Assembly (NCBI RefSeq): GCF_010692725.1
Contig: NZ_JAAFZB010000095.1
Span: 1 to 64,000, forward strand
From: Flavihumibacter soli
Lineage (GTDB): Bacteria > Bacteroidota > Bacteroidia > Sphingobacteriales > Sphingobacteriaceae
DNA: 64,000 nucleotides
Direction of reading: 5' to 3'
A program made the position numbers and the translations under genes. Below are positions 1 through 9,613 of the stretch, piece after piece. Position 1 is the stretch's first letter; each line of letters starts with the position of its first letter. The notes below the pieces were generated by a model, which saw only the letters and a list, made by a program, of their open reading frames with translations, was not told the DNA's origin and searched no databases.

Positions 1-1245
1 AATGATGCGCCGGTAGCCCTGAACGATGCTTACAACACCACTGAAGAAACACCAGTAAGTGTTCCTTTACCGGGTGTTATGACTAACGACAGTGATATCG
101 ACGGCGATGCCATCACGGCCATTAAAGTCACCGATCCGGCAAACGGCACCCTGGTCTTCAATGCCGACGGTTCCTTCACCTATACCCCGAACGCCAACTT
201 CAACGGAACGGACTCCTTCACATACAAGGTGAACGATGGCACTCTGGAAAGTAACATTGCCACCGTGATTATAACCGTCACTATCGTTAACCAGTCGCCA
301 ATTGCGGCAGACGATCATTTCGAATTGATCAATACCGACCTGGAAGGAAGTATAAGCCTTAACGACTACGATCCGGACGGAGATTCCCTTGTATACTCGA
401 TTATCACAAATCCTGAACATGGAGAGGTGCGGATTAACCCGGATGGCACTTTCCAATACTCGCCGAATCCAGGCTTTTCAGGCGTTGACACGCTCGTCTA
501 CAAGGTCTGTGATTCTGCGGGCCTATGTGCAGAGGCAAAAGTGTTCTTAACTTCCAGGCCCTCAGCCATTGTGAGCCTAACACCTTCTTACAGTAAGATA
601 GCGGAAGGCAGCAAGGTAACGATCACAGCAGTGCTAAGCCAGGCCTTCCCTGAAGACGTTCAGGTTACCTTAAACTATAGCGGCGACGCGCAGAACGGGA
701 AGGACTATGAACTGTTTGAAAATTTTGTTACAATTAATATCCCAGCGGGTCAGACTATTGCTACAGAATACTTTGTGTTGACTGCTTTAATTGATGACCT
801 GAACGAGAAAGAAGAACAAATCCTTATCAGTATTTCAGATGTCAATTCCGACCGGGTCAGGATTGGTTCAGGAGCCGAGGTGAGTATACTTGATCTCTAT
901 CCGCCTTCTAAAGAAGTATCTGAAGAAACTCCAAATACGGATATAAAACCGGATCCGCTTATTTCACCAAACGGCGATGGACAAGGCAACGAACGGTTCC
1001 TGATTGATAATATTGATCTCTTTCCAGACAACCAGGTTTTAATATTCAACCGCTGGGGGAATGAAGTCTTTCGGACTAATAGTTATAATAACAGTGAAAA
1101 TTCATTCCAGGGCGTAGCAAATACCGGTCTTCTAACCAACACCAATAAAGATCTACCTGAAGGTGTCTATTATTATCTTATACATACCACCGACTCAGAC
1201 AATAAGAAAAGGCTGAATAAAGGCTACCTGATTTTAAAACGATAA
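1..1245 (+). CDS. C-terminal part of a large T9SS-secreted adhesin-like protein (5' end outside window)
   Basis: Frame 1 is open from the first base, so the gene begins upstream; the first internal ATG, at 79, is not its start. The visible 414 residues begin with cadherin/VCBS-like tandem repeats rich in SxTYTPNxNFNGTDSFTYKV-type sequence, roughly the first 175 residues. A Calx-beta-like segment (around SIAEGS-like and GKDYELF) follows. The last ~90 residues are a gliding-motility-associated CHU_C domain (SPNGDGQGN, IFNRWGNEVF, LPEGVYYYLI), the type B sorting signal that directs cargo through the type IX secretion system. The PorP/SprF gene 97 bases downstream is the usual genomic partner of such proteins. 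I infer a surface-exposed adhesin; ligand and total length are unknown. Confidence 0.9.
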   Translation, partial: NDAPVALNDAYNTTEETPVSVPLPGVMTNDSDIDGDAITAIKVTDPANGTLVFNADGSFTYTPNANFNGTDSFTYKVNDGTLESNIATVIITVTIVNQSPIAADDHFELINTDLEGSISLNDYDPDGDSLVYSIITNPEHGEVRINPDGTFQYSPNPGFSGVDTLVYKVCDSAGLCAEAKVFLTSRPSAIVSLTPSYSKIAEGSKVTITAVLSQAFPEDVQVTLNYSGDAQNGKDYELFENFVTINIPAGQTIATEYFVLTALIDDLNEKEEQILISISDVNSDRVRIGSGAEVSILDLYPPSKEVSEETPNTDIKPDPLISPNGDGQGNERFLIDNIDLFPDNQVLIFNRWGNEVFRTNSYNNSENSFQGVANTGLLTNTNKDLPEGVYYYLIHTTDSDNKKRLNKGYLILKR

Positions 1246-1342
1246 GCACATTTAAAGCGATTATAAAACCGAAACATTCAGCCATAGATTTCGTAGACAG
1301 AATCAGCAAACCGCCACTACCACGCTAGACTGAATCTAACCG

Positions 1343-2260
1343 ATGCGAATTAAAGGTTTAACAGCTTTCTTGATTTTCTTGAGTCTCGGACTCGCCGCTT
1401 TTGGTCAGCAAAAAGCAATGTATACGCAGTATATGTTTAATACGATGGCCATTAATCCTGCATATGTGGCGGTAGATGAACAAATGGCCGTGACCATGTT
1501 ATCCAGACATCAGTGGGTTGGATTTGCTGGTGCTCCAAACACACAAACCTTTTCTATTCATACACCTATAAAGCAATCAAATACCTTCGTCGGGGGACAA
1601 ATATTACGAGATCAGATCGGTGAGGTAATCACGGAAACCGGTGCTTACGGTACAATAACGCAGCGTGTTGCGATTGGATTAAAGACATACCTGGCCGTGG
1701 GAGTAAATGGCGGATTAAGCACCTTTAAAGCAAATTATTCGGACATATATGGAGATAGCCCTGGTTCAGTTAACGATCCATTGTTCCAGGATGAAAGCTC
1801 GATACGCGGCAACTTTGGAATGGGCGTGATGTTATTCTCAGATAAATATTACCTGGGTGTCTCATCCCCACACTTTTATCAGGCAAATCTTTCATTTTCC
1901 GAATCAGAGACTAAAAGTCGTCCCCATTATATGCTTCAGGCGGGTTACCTCGCAAAGGTCAATGAGAACCTTAAATTCAAACCTAACTTTCTCATCAAAT
2001 ATGTAAACGGCTCACCTGTTCAATTTGATTTAAATGCCAATTTGCTGATAAATGAGACGCTTTGGGTGGGTGCTTCTTACCGCTCGCTTGACTCATTCAG
2101 TGCCGTGGCGTCGCTCTATATCACGAAAGATATTCAGTTCGGCTATTCATACGATGTTGCTCATACAGCCTTGTCGAAGGTCCAGAAAGGCTCCCATGAA
2201 GTAATGCTTCAGTTTCGAATGGGAGTTAAGGGTCGCGACCAGCCTAGATGTTACTTCTAA
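1343..2260 (+). CDS. PorP/SprF family type IX secretion membrane protein
   Basis: A 305-residue protein with a signal peptide ending near residue 21 (AAFGQQ) and the family opening QYMFNTMAINPAYVA. The rest alternates short hydrophobic strands, as expected of an outer-membrane beta-barrel. PorP/SprF proteins accompany T9SS cargo carrying CHU_C domains and help attach or export that cargo (SprF for SprB in Flavobacterium). This gene directly follows such a cargo gene on the same strand and faces the gldKLMN operon, so it is probably co-transcribed with the adhesin. Family assignment is secure. Pairing with the upstream adhesin is inferred from position. Confidence 0.9.
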   Translation: MRIKGLTAFLIFLSLGLAAFGQQKAMYTQYMFNTMAINPAYVAVDEQMAVTMLSRHQWVGFAGAPNTQTFSIHTPIKQSNTFVGGQILRDQIGEVITETGAYGTITQRVAIGLKTYLAVGVNGGLSTFKANYSDIYGDSPGSVNDPLFQDESSIRGNFGMGVMLFSDKYYLGVSSPHFYQANLSFSESETKSRPHYMLQAGYLAKVNENLKFKPNFLIKYVNGSPVQFDLNANLLINETLWVGASYRSLDSFSAVASLYITKDIQFGYSYDVAHTALSKVQKGSHEVMLQFRMGVKGRDQPRCYF

Positions 2261-2844
2261 GATCTTCTGTTCTCATCCCTCTTTTAATTCTATCCCTTCT
2301 TTAATTCCATTCCTGGGCACCAGGACTATCATTCTCCGAACTTTCCGGAAACAGGACTCACTGCCACCAGTAGCGTTCCTTCGTAAGCTCCAGTTACTAA
2401 AGTGACTCTCCTTCGACTTTTACCGAATGCCCAAGCCGCAAGATATCCATTTTGATGCAGCCGATGCAAAAGCAGGCATAAAACAGGGCATTGAAACCAA
2501 AAAATGAACAAGTTCAGATCCTTTATTCGAGAATGCCGGGAGGTTATCCGATATCACTTATGGGTTACCTCATTAGCCTGACTCGCCTGTAATAAATCGC
2601 TGAAACAGATGTGTCCGGCTTCGGCACACTATCAAGGCGGCCATATTCACTGTAAGAACTTTAAAGGTCATACGTGGGATTCTCAAACTCATCATATCAC
2701 CCGCCCTATTGATCTTCATTAATATACTTCCGAACACACTAAAAATCGATCCGGACAAGTCATTCGCCATTACAAATCCAAAGAGACTACTTCTTACAAC
2801 GATAGGTTAACAACTCCAACCCCGGACATCCGAAACCGCAACCC
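2261..2844. other. Intergenic region between convergent porP-like gene and gldN
   Basis: About 580 bases without a convincing gene. Open frames of 60-65 codons on the minus strand have no recognisable motif. A 26-codon plus-strand frame at 2427-2507 has coding-like composition but no start signal or known family. The stretch may hold a decayed gene. The only clear signal nearby is the terminator of the gld operon just after this region. Confidence 0.5.
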
Positions 2845-2875
2845 AAAAAAAAAGCCTTCCGTTAGGAAAGCTTTC
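2845..2875 (-). terminator. Rho-independent terminator of the gldKLMN operon
   Basis: On the minus strand AAGCTTTCC pairs with GGAAGGCTT (one G-T wobble) around a TAAC loop and is followed by nine T residues. It lies about 20 bases after the gldN stop codon. Confidence 0.85.
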
Positions 2876-2893
2876 TAATTCTTTGATGTCTGA

Positions 2894-3760
2894 CTAGTAG
2901 GACCAGAGATCATGCTCCCGGTTCATCAGCTCTTTACGAATCCTCTCAGACTCCTGAAGCTTATCGATCCCCTGTGCATAGTCTTTAATACGCAGGTCTT
3001 CCGGATTTGATTCCTTGACTATGTAGCTGGCGAATAAACGCTTCATGAATACGTCGTCATAACTTAAACCGGTAGCATCATTGCGTCGGTTAACGACCTC
3101 CTTAGTAACTAATATCTGGCGAACTTCCGGGAAATAGATCCAGAAGGCCGGCTGATCATCGAATACCTGACCGGCAGCTTTTACCTTCATCATCGGAGCA
3201 ATACCAATGATGCGGGGTTCAAACACGGAACGTTGTTTATCGAATATCCAGTCCTCTTTAATCCGGAACTTAACAATGCTGTCGGCATTAAATTCGCCCG
3301 GCTTAACGGTTGTACCGGTTTGATTACCTTCCGAATCAAAAATAGGTACGAGCACACTATCAGCAAATTTGGACATGGCATCTTCAGGCTTTAAGACCGT
3401 TGAGAATTCATCGCCATTAACGTCTTCCTTAGTGGCAGTAGCGTCATAAGCAGTCAATTCACCTGCCATGACCGCATCCATAATCACATCGATCAGTCGT
3501 CCCTTAGGAGACGCAAAAACCATGTTCATCTTATCACGCAGGTCAATTTCACGCCAAACCCTTTTGCTGAACATAACATCCAGTTCCCGCAGGTTGGCAT
3601 AAGGCGTTACCTTCGCATTTAAAATATTTGACTTTTTGTAGTACCCGTCAAGCGGACGATCAACCGGCGTTGGCTTGGTACTGTTCGTTAAATTCGGAGC
3701 CTGGGCGAATGCCGCAGCACCGACAACCAGAAAGATTAAGGTTAATAATTTCGTCTTCAT
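2894..3760 (-). CDS. gldN: Gliding motility / type IX secretion protein GldN
   Basis: 288 residues with a signal peptide ending at AAAFAQ (about residue 20), then a GldN/PorN core (DGYYKKSNILNAKVTPYANL, VWREIDLRDKMN). GldN forms, with the lipoprotein GldK, a periplasmic ring under the outer membrane that is part of the type IX secretion apparatus. It is the last gene of gldK-L-M-N, starts 7 bases after gldM and is followed by a terminator. The order K-L-M-N is the conserved one. Length is normal for the family and the ATG is the only start that keeps the signal peptide. Confidence 0.96.
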   Translation of the reverse strand: MKTKLLTLIFLVVGAAAFAQAPNLTNSTKPTPVDRPLDGYYKKSNILNAKVTPYANLRELDVMFSKRVWREIDLRDKMNMVFASPKGRLIDVIMDAVMAGELTAYDATATKEDVNGDEFSTVLKPEDAMSKFADSVLVPIFDSEGNQTGTTVKPGEFNADSIVKFRIKEDWIFDKQRSVFEPRIIGIAPMMKVKAAGQVFDDQPAFWIYFPEVRQILVTKEVVNRRNDATGLSYDDVFMKRLFASYIVKESNPEDLRIKDYAQGIDKLQESERIRKELMNREHDLWSY

Positions 3761-3767
3761 AACCTGA

Positions 3768-5297
3768 TTAATTAGCTGTTATTACAATACCGTCCAATTG
3801 ACGTTGAGTCCCGTCAGGGCCAACTGCCACTATATTATCAAAGATCACCCGCGTTCCCGGAGTAACACCATTCATCGCCGCCTGCATTTGTGAACTTAAC
3901 GTATTTCCATTAGCCTGTAGTATCACCGGATCAGTTCTTGGCTTCGCTATTACCAAATTGAAACGGGTTACTCTGAATTTGGCGTCAAAATCAAAGCCTT
4001 CCAATATTGCAAAAATGGCATTTTGTGATTTGATGACCACCGAACTCATATTTCCGCCCGTTTTCCCCGCGAACTTCGCTTTCGGATCAGGAATCCGTTT
4101 TACACGGAAATCACTCGATCCGATGTTCTGAACTTTGCCGTTGATCTCTGCAGATACATTGACTTTGGCAGCACCGGCAGAGCTCACATTTACTGTGTAT
4201 TTACCGTTCGAACCTGATATACTACCACCTGTCATACTTACCCTTAAATTCTCCTTAGGTATCCCTGGAGCTGATACAGATACAGGGTTTGGAACGCCAA
4301 TATAGAATACGTTCATTTTATCAGGGGATACTACCGCTGATGGACGTGATACCTGGTATTTCTGCTCCGCCGTACGATATTCTTTCACACTGCCATCTGT
4401 TTGTTTAACCCGGACAGTACCTACCCATGAGAAAACTCCTTCACTTCCTGTATTTACCGAGTAAACTCCTTTTCCGTCTTTTACCTGCAGATTACTACCA
4501 CCTACAGAAATAGAGGGGTTAGATTTTGAATCATAAGCCGTTAAAAATACCTCGGCGGTATATGGCTGTCCTGCAATCACATAGGATGTCGGTGCCACGG
4601 CTACAGCTGCAAATTGATCAAGGTTAACTACCGCCTGATCCATTTTACCCAAGATCTTCTTAACCGTTTCTGATTCTGCGTTCTTTGTATCAGCCTGGAT
4701 CTTTGTAAGAGCGGTGATTGCCGCAGTTAACGGTATACCATCACCAAAGTTGGTTTGTTCCCAGGTCTTGCGTACACCAGCCCTGCTTTTAGGATCTACT
4801 GCGTGAAGAGAAAAATTCACTCCGGCACGTTCCTTCGGATCAAGCAATGCCAGCAATTTCTCACGGGTATCATTGATCTTATTCTTTAATACCTCGCCGC
4901 GTTTCTGATTGATCATGAGCCTCGGCGCAATATCCAGGTTATCCCTTTTATTTAAGTCGCCGGTAGCTTCATTATACCCATCACCTTCCTTTTCGAAAAG
5001 CTTCTTAAGCTCTTCTATGTGAGCGTCAAGTTCACGAGTATACTGGCTCGCCTTCTTGGCGCGTTCGTAGATCGGACGTGCCCTTTCAGGCTCATCCTTC
5101 AATTTGGTAGCCTCGAATGCTGCGAAAGTGTTATCGACACCATTCTGAACGTTCTGGGTAGAAGCTGTTAAGCTGTCTGTTAAATTTTTAAAAGCATCTA
5201 AAATTGTATCACTTACATTCAGCGCTACTAAACCCAGCAGCACCAGGTATAGTATTCCAATCATCCGTTGCCTTGGGGTTTGTTTACCTCCAGCCAT
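3768..5297 (-). CDS. gldM: Gliding motility / type IX secretion motor protein GldM
   Basis: 509 residues, typical for GldM. It begins MAGGKQTPRQRMIGILYLVL with a single membrane helix at about residues 12-35, then a long periplasmic part built from an alpha-helical domain and Ig-like beta domains. GldM spans the periplasm and, with GldL, forms the proton-driven inner-membrane motor that energises secretion and gliding. It ends 7 bases before gldN and starts 47 bases after gldL ends, so it is in the same operon. The conserved N-terminal helix and family length make the call firm. Confidence 0.96.
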   Translation of the reverse strand: MAGGKQTPRQRMIGILYLVLLGLVALNVSDTILDAFKNLTDSLTASTQNVQNGVDNTFAAFEATKLKDEPERARPIYERAKKASQYTRELDAHIEELKKLFEKEGDGYNEATGDLNKRDNLDIAPRLMINQKRGEVLKNKINDTREKLLALLDPKERAGVNFSLHAVDPKSRAGVRKTWEQTNFGDGIPLTAAITALTKIQADTKNAESETVKKILGKMDQAVVNLDQFAAVAVAPTSYVIAGQPYTAEVFLTAYDSKSNPSISVGGSNLQVKDGKGVYSVNTGSEGVFSWVGTVRVKQTDGSVKEYRTAEQKYQVSRPSAVVSPDKMNVFYIGVPNPVSVSAPGIPKENLRVSMTGGSISGSNGKYTVNVSSAGAAKVNVSAEINGKVQNIGSSDFRVKRIPDPKAKFAGKTGGNMSSVVIKSQNAIFAILEGFDFDAKFRVTRFNLVIAKPRTDPVILQANGNTLSSQMQAAMNGVTPGTRVIFDNIVAVGPDGTQRQLDGIVITAN

Positions 5298-5344
5298 GTG
5301 TTACTTGGGTTAAAGTGTTAATCGTAATTTGTGAACTATATCGC

Positions 5345-6145
5345 TTAAACACGTGGCTGATTCATAGCGGAAAGCATATTTCCGTAAATAGAATTCAATG
5401 AGGACAGGTTCTTGGCTAAGCGACCCACCTCATCCTTGAACATTTTTGAATCTTCCATAGATTCATTGAAATTCTGCATTGTGGCCGAAAGATTTTGATA
5501 GAATTTATTCATCGACTTCAAGTGTGCACTTGAATCCTGTAATTCCAGTTCGTATACCGCGTTCAAAGCGGAAAGATTTTTGGCAAGAGTATTCACCTGC
5601 TCATGATAAGCCCGTGAGTCGATATTGGTATCTGCCATCTCCGAAAGACTTCCGGTAGCTTTATCAAAAGCAACACTTAAGCCGTCAAACTTCTCGGAGG
5701 CTGTTTTTACTTTACTTGTAAATTCATTGGTCGCTCCTGATGCATCAGCCATGTTTGAGATATTGGCAACTTTATCGCCGAATGTACGAAGGCCGGTTCC
5801 GAGGCTTTCAATCAGATCAGGTCCGATCTTGGCATTCTCCATCATTTTATCTAATGCTGCTGTAGAGGACACTGAAGCCTGTCCCGAACGGGAGCTGGCA
5901 GTGGGTAATTCACCATTAAAATCCTCATCCAGCTCAGGGTAAACACGAGACCATTCCGGATCTTTAGGTTCGGTCTGGAATCCCATAACAAAGAATAAAA
6001 TTGCTTCTGTAATTAGTCCGGCTGCAATCATCATCTCTCCACCTTTCCAGTGCAAAATTTTAAACATCAACCCGATAATAACAACCGTTGCACCCCACGA
6101 TATAAGGGAATTAATTCCCAATTTGAACTTAGCTTTCTTAGCCAT
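5345..6145 (-). CDS. gldL: Gliding motility / type IX secretion motor protein GldL
   Basis: 266 residues. Two membrane helices occupy about residues 10-30 and 38-57; the second carries a buried glutamate (GLITEAILFF), as in the GldL proton channel. The rest is cytoplasmic and rich in predicted helix/coiled coil, ending in two similar segments (VNTLAKNLSALNAVYE and VGRLAKNLSSLNSIYG). GldL forms the rotary stator-like motor with GldM. It sits between gldK and gldM in the standard order. The repeated C-terminal segment is visible in the sequence; its role is unknown. Confidence 0.96.
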   Translation of the reverse strand: MAKKAKFKLGINSLISWGATVVIIGLMFKILHWKGGEMMIAAGLITEAILFFVMGFQTEPKDPEWSRVYPELDEDFNGELPTASSRSGQASVSSTAALDKMMENAKIGPDLIESLGTGLRTFGDKVANISNMADASGATNEFTSKVKTASEKFDGLSVAFDKATGSLSEMADTNIDSRAYHEQVNTLAKNLSALNAVYELELQDSSAHLKSMNKFYQNLSATMQNFNESMEDSKMFKDEVGRLAKNLSSLNSIYGNMLSAMNQPRV

Positions 6146-6183
6146 AAAAGTTTAAAGATTTAGAGATTTTTAAGATGATTTGA

Positions 6184-7503
6184 TTAACGTTTGTCCTTAA
6201 TATCGCGGCCCTGATATTTAGAGATACAACGGAAACCGATATATGACTTTGCGGTATCCTGATATTCAAACGTATTAGCAGAATTTTGAAGGAAATAACC
6301 GATATCTTTCCAGGAACCGCCGCGAATAACCTTCCGTTTTAACACTTCAGGATCTTCGGCGCGTGCCTCATAGTTAAAAGTTGGGTTTAAGTCATGCACA
6401 AACGTAGAGGCTGACTCATCATAAGCTGATGATGTCCATTCCGCCACATTACCGGACATATTATATAAACCGTAATCATTCGGATAATACGACCTTACAT
6501 TTACTGTGAAAGTTCCACCATCGTCTATATAGTTACCGCGACCGGGCTTAAAGTTAGCCATCAAACAGCCTTTTGCATTTCGGATATAAGGTCCGCCCCA
6601 AGGATAGCTTGTACCCACACGTCCTCCACGGGCGGCATACTCAAATTCAGCTTCGGTAGGTAAATTATACTCTGACCGGATGGGAATGCCCCGGCTCTCC
6701 CGGTATGACTCGTTAAAACGGGTACGCCATACGGTGAAGGCACGTGCCTGACGCCAGCTCACTCCTACAACAGGATAGTTCGCAAACGCAGGGTGCGAGA
6801 AATAGCCCTGGGTCATCGGCTCATTCTGAGCATATGCGAAATCAGATAACCACGTTAAGGTATCCGGGTAGATCGCTACTGTATCACGAAGAATAAAATC
6901 AGAACGTTTCTTGGTTTTATCATTACGGAAGTTTGAAGCCTCACGCAGTTTCATGATCGCAAAATTGTATTTTAAAAGACGGACATCAAGTTCGTTGCGA
7001 TCAAATACCCGGTCTTCACCCTGGTAATACATGCCTTCAAGCTTGGCCGCATTAGCTGACTTTCCTTTTTTACCTCCCCAGATACTTGATCCATTGCCAA
7101 CTTTTTTCCAGTTGATATATTTTTTGCCCTGCGCGGTGGTACTTGCGTTACCCTTAGGCTGAATGTAATATTGATCGTCCTGAAGATAATTGGTTACCGC
7201 GATTGAGTCACGCACCCAATTCACGAACTGGCGGTACTCGCTATTGGTGATCTCGGTTTCGTCCATATAAAACGCCTGCACGGTAACCTGCTTGTTTTGA
7301 GAAACCTGTGCGAATGTAATATCCTGATCGGTCTGGCCCATGATAAACGTTCCTGCCGGTACGTATACCATTCCATAAGGAACTTCGTTATTTCTGAACT
7401 TCTTGGATGAAACTCCAATCAGTTCTCCTTGAGATCCACCTTTACCACAGCTACTTGCCAAAAAGGCAAGAGCTATAAAAGCGCTAAAGTAAATTTTCTT
7501 CAT
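6184..7503 (-). CDS. gldK: Gliding motility lipoprotein GldK (formylglycine-generating-enzyme fold)
   Basis: 439 residues with a lipoprotein signal and lipobox cysteine C19 (LASSC), followed by an FGE-sulfatase-type domain from about residue 40 (GMVYVPAGTFIMGQT, TEITNSEYRQF, YNLPTEAEFEYAARGG, NVAEWTSSAY, RGGSW). GldK is the outer-membrane-anchored part of the GldK-GldN ring of the type IX secretion system; the FGE fold is structural, not known to be catalytic here. It is the first gene of the gldKLMN operon, 38 bases before gldL. The 294-base upstream region should hold the operon promoter, but no exact TAnnTTTG box was found close to the ATG. Confidence 0.96.
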   Translation of the reverse strand: MKKIYFSAFIALAFLASSCGKGGSQGELIGVSSKKFRNNEVPYGMVYVPAGTFIMGQTDQDITFAQVSQNKQVTVQAFYMDETEITNSEYRQFVNWVRDSIAVTNYLQDDQYYIQPKGNASTTAQGKKYINWKKVGNGSSIWGGKKGKSANAAKLEGMYYQGEDRVFDRNELDVRLLKYNFAIMKLREASNFRNDKTKKRSDFILRDTVAIYPDTLTWLSDFAYAQNEPMTQGYFSHPAFANYPVVGVSWRQARAFTVWRTRFNESYRESRGIPIRSEYNLPTEAEFEYAARGGRVGTSYPWGGPYIRNAKGCLMANFKPGRGNYIDDGGTFTVNVRSYYPNDYGLYNMSGNVAEWTSSAYDESASTFVHDLNPTFNYEARAEDPEVLKRKVIRGGSWKDIGYFLQNSANTFEYQDTAKSYIGFRCISKYQGRDIKDKR

Positions 7504-7797
7504 TTGGTTGTTCGGGGTTGTATACCTAATTCAAATTGTACCGAATATATACAAATTACACATTATCTACATAAAAAAGAAACCCCTGAGAAGGCTCAAT
7601 TTCACGTGACGATCTGTTAACACCATGCGCCAATTACCAATTTTACCGGATAATATAAAACGTAAATGTCAGTACAGTATTCTGTTAACTTAAAATTATT
7701 TTTTCTTTACGTAAGGTAGGTTGTAAATGTTTCCTATAAAAAAGAAAAATCTTTACAAAACCCTTACTTAGGGTGTGTAACGTAATATTTACAGTCT

Positions 7798-8568
7798 CTA
7801 TTTTTCGGTCTGTTTAATATACTGCTCAATGGCCATGGTCATGCTGGGAGCATTCGGCGTTGGGGCCGGAATATCCAGAATCAGATTATGCTCCAGAACA
7901 GCTTTATGCGTACTTGCTCCAAAGGCAGCGATCCGGGTTGAGTTCTGAACAAAATCAGGGAAATTTATAAAGAGAGATTGGATACTGGAAGGGCTGAAAA
8001 AAGCGATCACATCGTAATATACCTCCGCAAGATCCGAAAGGTCACTGCAAACCGTACGGAACAGGACCGCTGATTTATAGTCATAGCCGCTCTCCTGTAG
8101 GAACTTTTGCGTTTCTTCGGCTGCCACATCTGAACAAGGGTAGAGAAATTTTTCGGTGGCATGTTTTTTCAAGACCTCGGCAAGATCCAGGGCTGTCTGC
8201 TTACCGAAGAAGATCTTCCTCTTGCGGTATTGAATATACTTTTGAAGATAAAGCGCAATTGTTTCTGAGATACAAAAGTATTTCATCTCTGCAGGCACTT
8301 CATAGCGCATTTCTTCACATACCCGGAAAAAATGATCGACTGCATTCCGGCTGGTAAAAATAATCGCGGTCATTTCCGCCAGATTGATCTTCTCTTTTCG
8401 AAATTCTTTAGCCGGAACACCTTCAACATGTATAAACGAGCGAAAATCGATTTTCAGGTTATGTTTTTTCGCCAGATCGAAATAAGGTGACTTTTCAGTT
8501 TCTGGCTTTGGAAGGGTAACAAGGATGCTTTTAACTTTTTTGTTTCTAGCTTCTGGTGATGCTTGCAT
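7798..8568 (-). CDS. hemD: Uroporphyrinogen-III synthase
   Basis: 256 residues matching the HemD fold: an ILVTLPKPE start, the central IIFTSRNAVDHFF motif, and a second lobe with FFSPSSIQSL and AAFGASTHKAVLEH. The enzyme closes hydroxymethylbilane to uroporphyrinogen III in the tetrapyrrole pathway, in the cytoplasm. It follows the DUF4271 gene by 12 bases and is probably co-transcribed with it, an arrangement I have seen in related Bacteroidota. Sequence similarity among HemD proteins is low, so the call rests on the SRNAV and SPSS motifs. hemW lies divergently 1.6 kb away. Confidence 0.85.
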   Translation of the reverse strand: MQASPEARNKKVKSILVTLPKPETEKSPYFDLAKKHNLKIDFRSFIHVEGVPAKEFRKEKINLAEMTAIIFTSRNAVDHFFRVCEEMRYEVPAEMKYFCISETIALYLQKYIQYRKRKIFFGKQTALDLAEVLKKHATEKFLYPCSDVAAEETQKFLQESGYDYKSAVLFRTVCSDLSDLAEVYYDVIAFFSPSSIQSLFINFPDFVQNSTRIAAFGASTHKAVLEHNLILDIPAPTPNAPSMTMAIEQYIKQTEK

Positions 8569-8580
8569 GGTTTTTTCGGC

Positions 8581-9561
8581 TTAGAACCTGAGTGCTTTAA
8601 TTAGAATTAATACTGGGCAAATTTCGAGGGCACAAAGGTATATAATTAAATAGAATTTTGAAAAGTGGTAATTAGACAGAACATTGTTTCCCGCACGTAA
8701 AAACTGTATGATAAATACCAGGATAATCAGTAGGATCGCCAGATACGTATAGATACCTGCATACCGTTCAGGGGTCAAGCTGAATGCAATGACCAGAGGC
8801 AAAAAGATCAGGGCAGCGTTGAAATAGCTTAAATACAGTATTGTTACATATTCTTTGACCAGTTTTTGCACCCCGAAAAAAAAACCGAGTATCCGTAGCA
8901 CAACTATCTTCAACGCAAACAACGCTATGATCACCGCAGACAACACCAGAAACCATTCAAAGCCTTTATAATTATACTCCAGTTGAAAATACTTACCTGA
9001 GAGGTATAAAAACATTCCGATAGTTAAACCAAACAGCAGGAACAGTAATAAGAAGGGCCAGGAGCTCAGTAGGTTTTCTTCCTTGTTAATCTGGCTCAGG
9101 CTGCGGCTGCTATAGAATGATTGAACAATGGCTCCAAGTTCCTTCGAAAATGCATTTCTCAACACCGCAAAAAACAATAGGAGGGTCAGGATTACTAAAA
9201 TAACCCAGGTTTCACCCATCGTCCTTTGAATCCCCTGGTTAAAACGGGAGCTTTTTTGAGGGAATTGTTTAGCCCATGCCTCGAAATTGAAATTCTTAAC
9301 ACTATAAAGGTTGATCAAACTATCCACAAAACGGTTAGGACGTGCGGGATCAGGTGCCTTTATCCAGGCTGTTGCAAGGGAATCGGACAATCTCAGTGAG
9401 TCAAGTTTAAGCTGGTTTAATCTGAGTTCAGCGGAGTCTACCGCAGCCTGCCGGTAAGCGGGATCAGGTGCCTGATCACGGCTGAGGGTATCGGACTGAG
9501 CCCTCGCCGCTATCCATAAAAGCATTAAAACAAATAAACACCGAACAAACCTCTTAATCAT
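8581..9561 (-). CDS. DUF4271 domain membrane protein
   Basis: 326 residues. An N-terminal signal-like helix (about residues 5-22) is followed by a polar, probably periplasmic stretch to about residue 110. About seven hydrophobic segments come next, in the pattern of the DUF4271 family restricted to Bacteroidota. No catalytic motif is visible and no function is established. The gene precedes hemD by 12 bases, which suggests co-expression with haem synthesis but does not prove a role there. An exact TAnnTTTG box lies at 9606-9613, about 45 bases upstream of the ATG. Confidence 0.8.
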   Translation of the reverse strand: MIKRFVRCLFVLMLLWIAARAQSDTLSRDQAPDPAYRQAAVDSAELRLNQLKLDSLRLSDSLATAWIKAPDPARPNRFVDSLINLYSVKNFNFEAWAKQFPQKSSRFNQGIQRTMGETWVILVILTLLLFFAVLRNAFSKELGAIVQSFYSSRSLSQINKEENLLSSWPFLLLFLLFGLTIGMFLYLSGKYFQLEYNYKGFEWFLVLSAVIIALFALKIVVLRILGFFFGVQKLVKEYVTILYLSYFNAALIFLPLVIAFSLTPERYAGIYTYLAILLIILVFIIQFLRAGNNVLSNYHFSKFYLIIYLCALEICPVLILIKALRF

Positions 9562-9605
9562 ATATATAATTCCGCCTAAGCTCCAAAGTTTATTTTGTTC
9601 AGATG

Positions 9606-9613
9606 CAAATTTA
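9606..9613 (-). promoter_or_regulatory. Candidate -7 box of the DUF4271-hemD operon
   Basis: On the minus strand TAAATTTG matches the Bacteroidota -7 consensus TAnnTTTG exactly, 44 bases before the ATG. No TTTG -33 element was seen at the usual spacing, so this is tentative. Confidence 0.35.

Noticed and set aside
2427-2507. 26-codon plus-strand frame with Ala/Lys-rich helical composition
   Set aside because: Too short and without promoter, ribosome signal or homology I can recall.
2329-2770. Two minus-strand open frames of 60 and 65 codons between the porP-like gene and gldN
   Set aside because: No recognisable motif, no start signal, unusual amino-acid make-up; most likely chance frames in intergenic or decayed sequence.
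7758-7776. Short hairpin ACCCT-AAGTA-AGGGT after hemD
   Set aside because: Five-bp stem and only a weak T tract; could be a poor terminator but not reportable alone.
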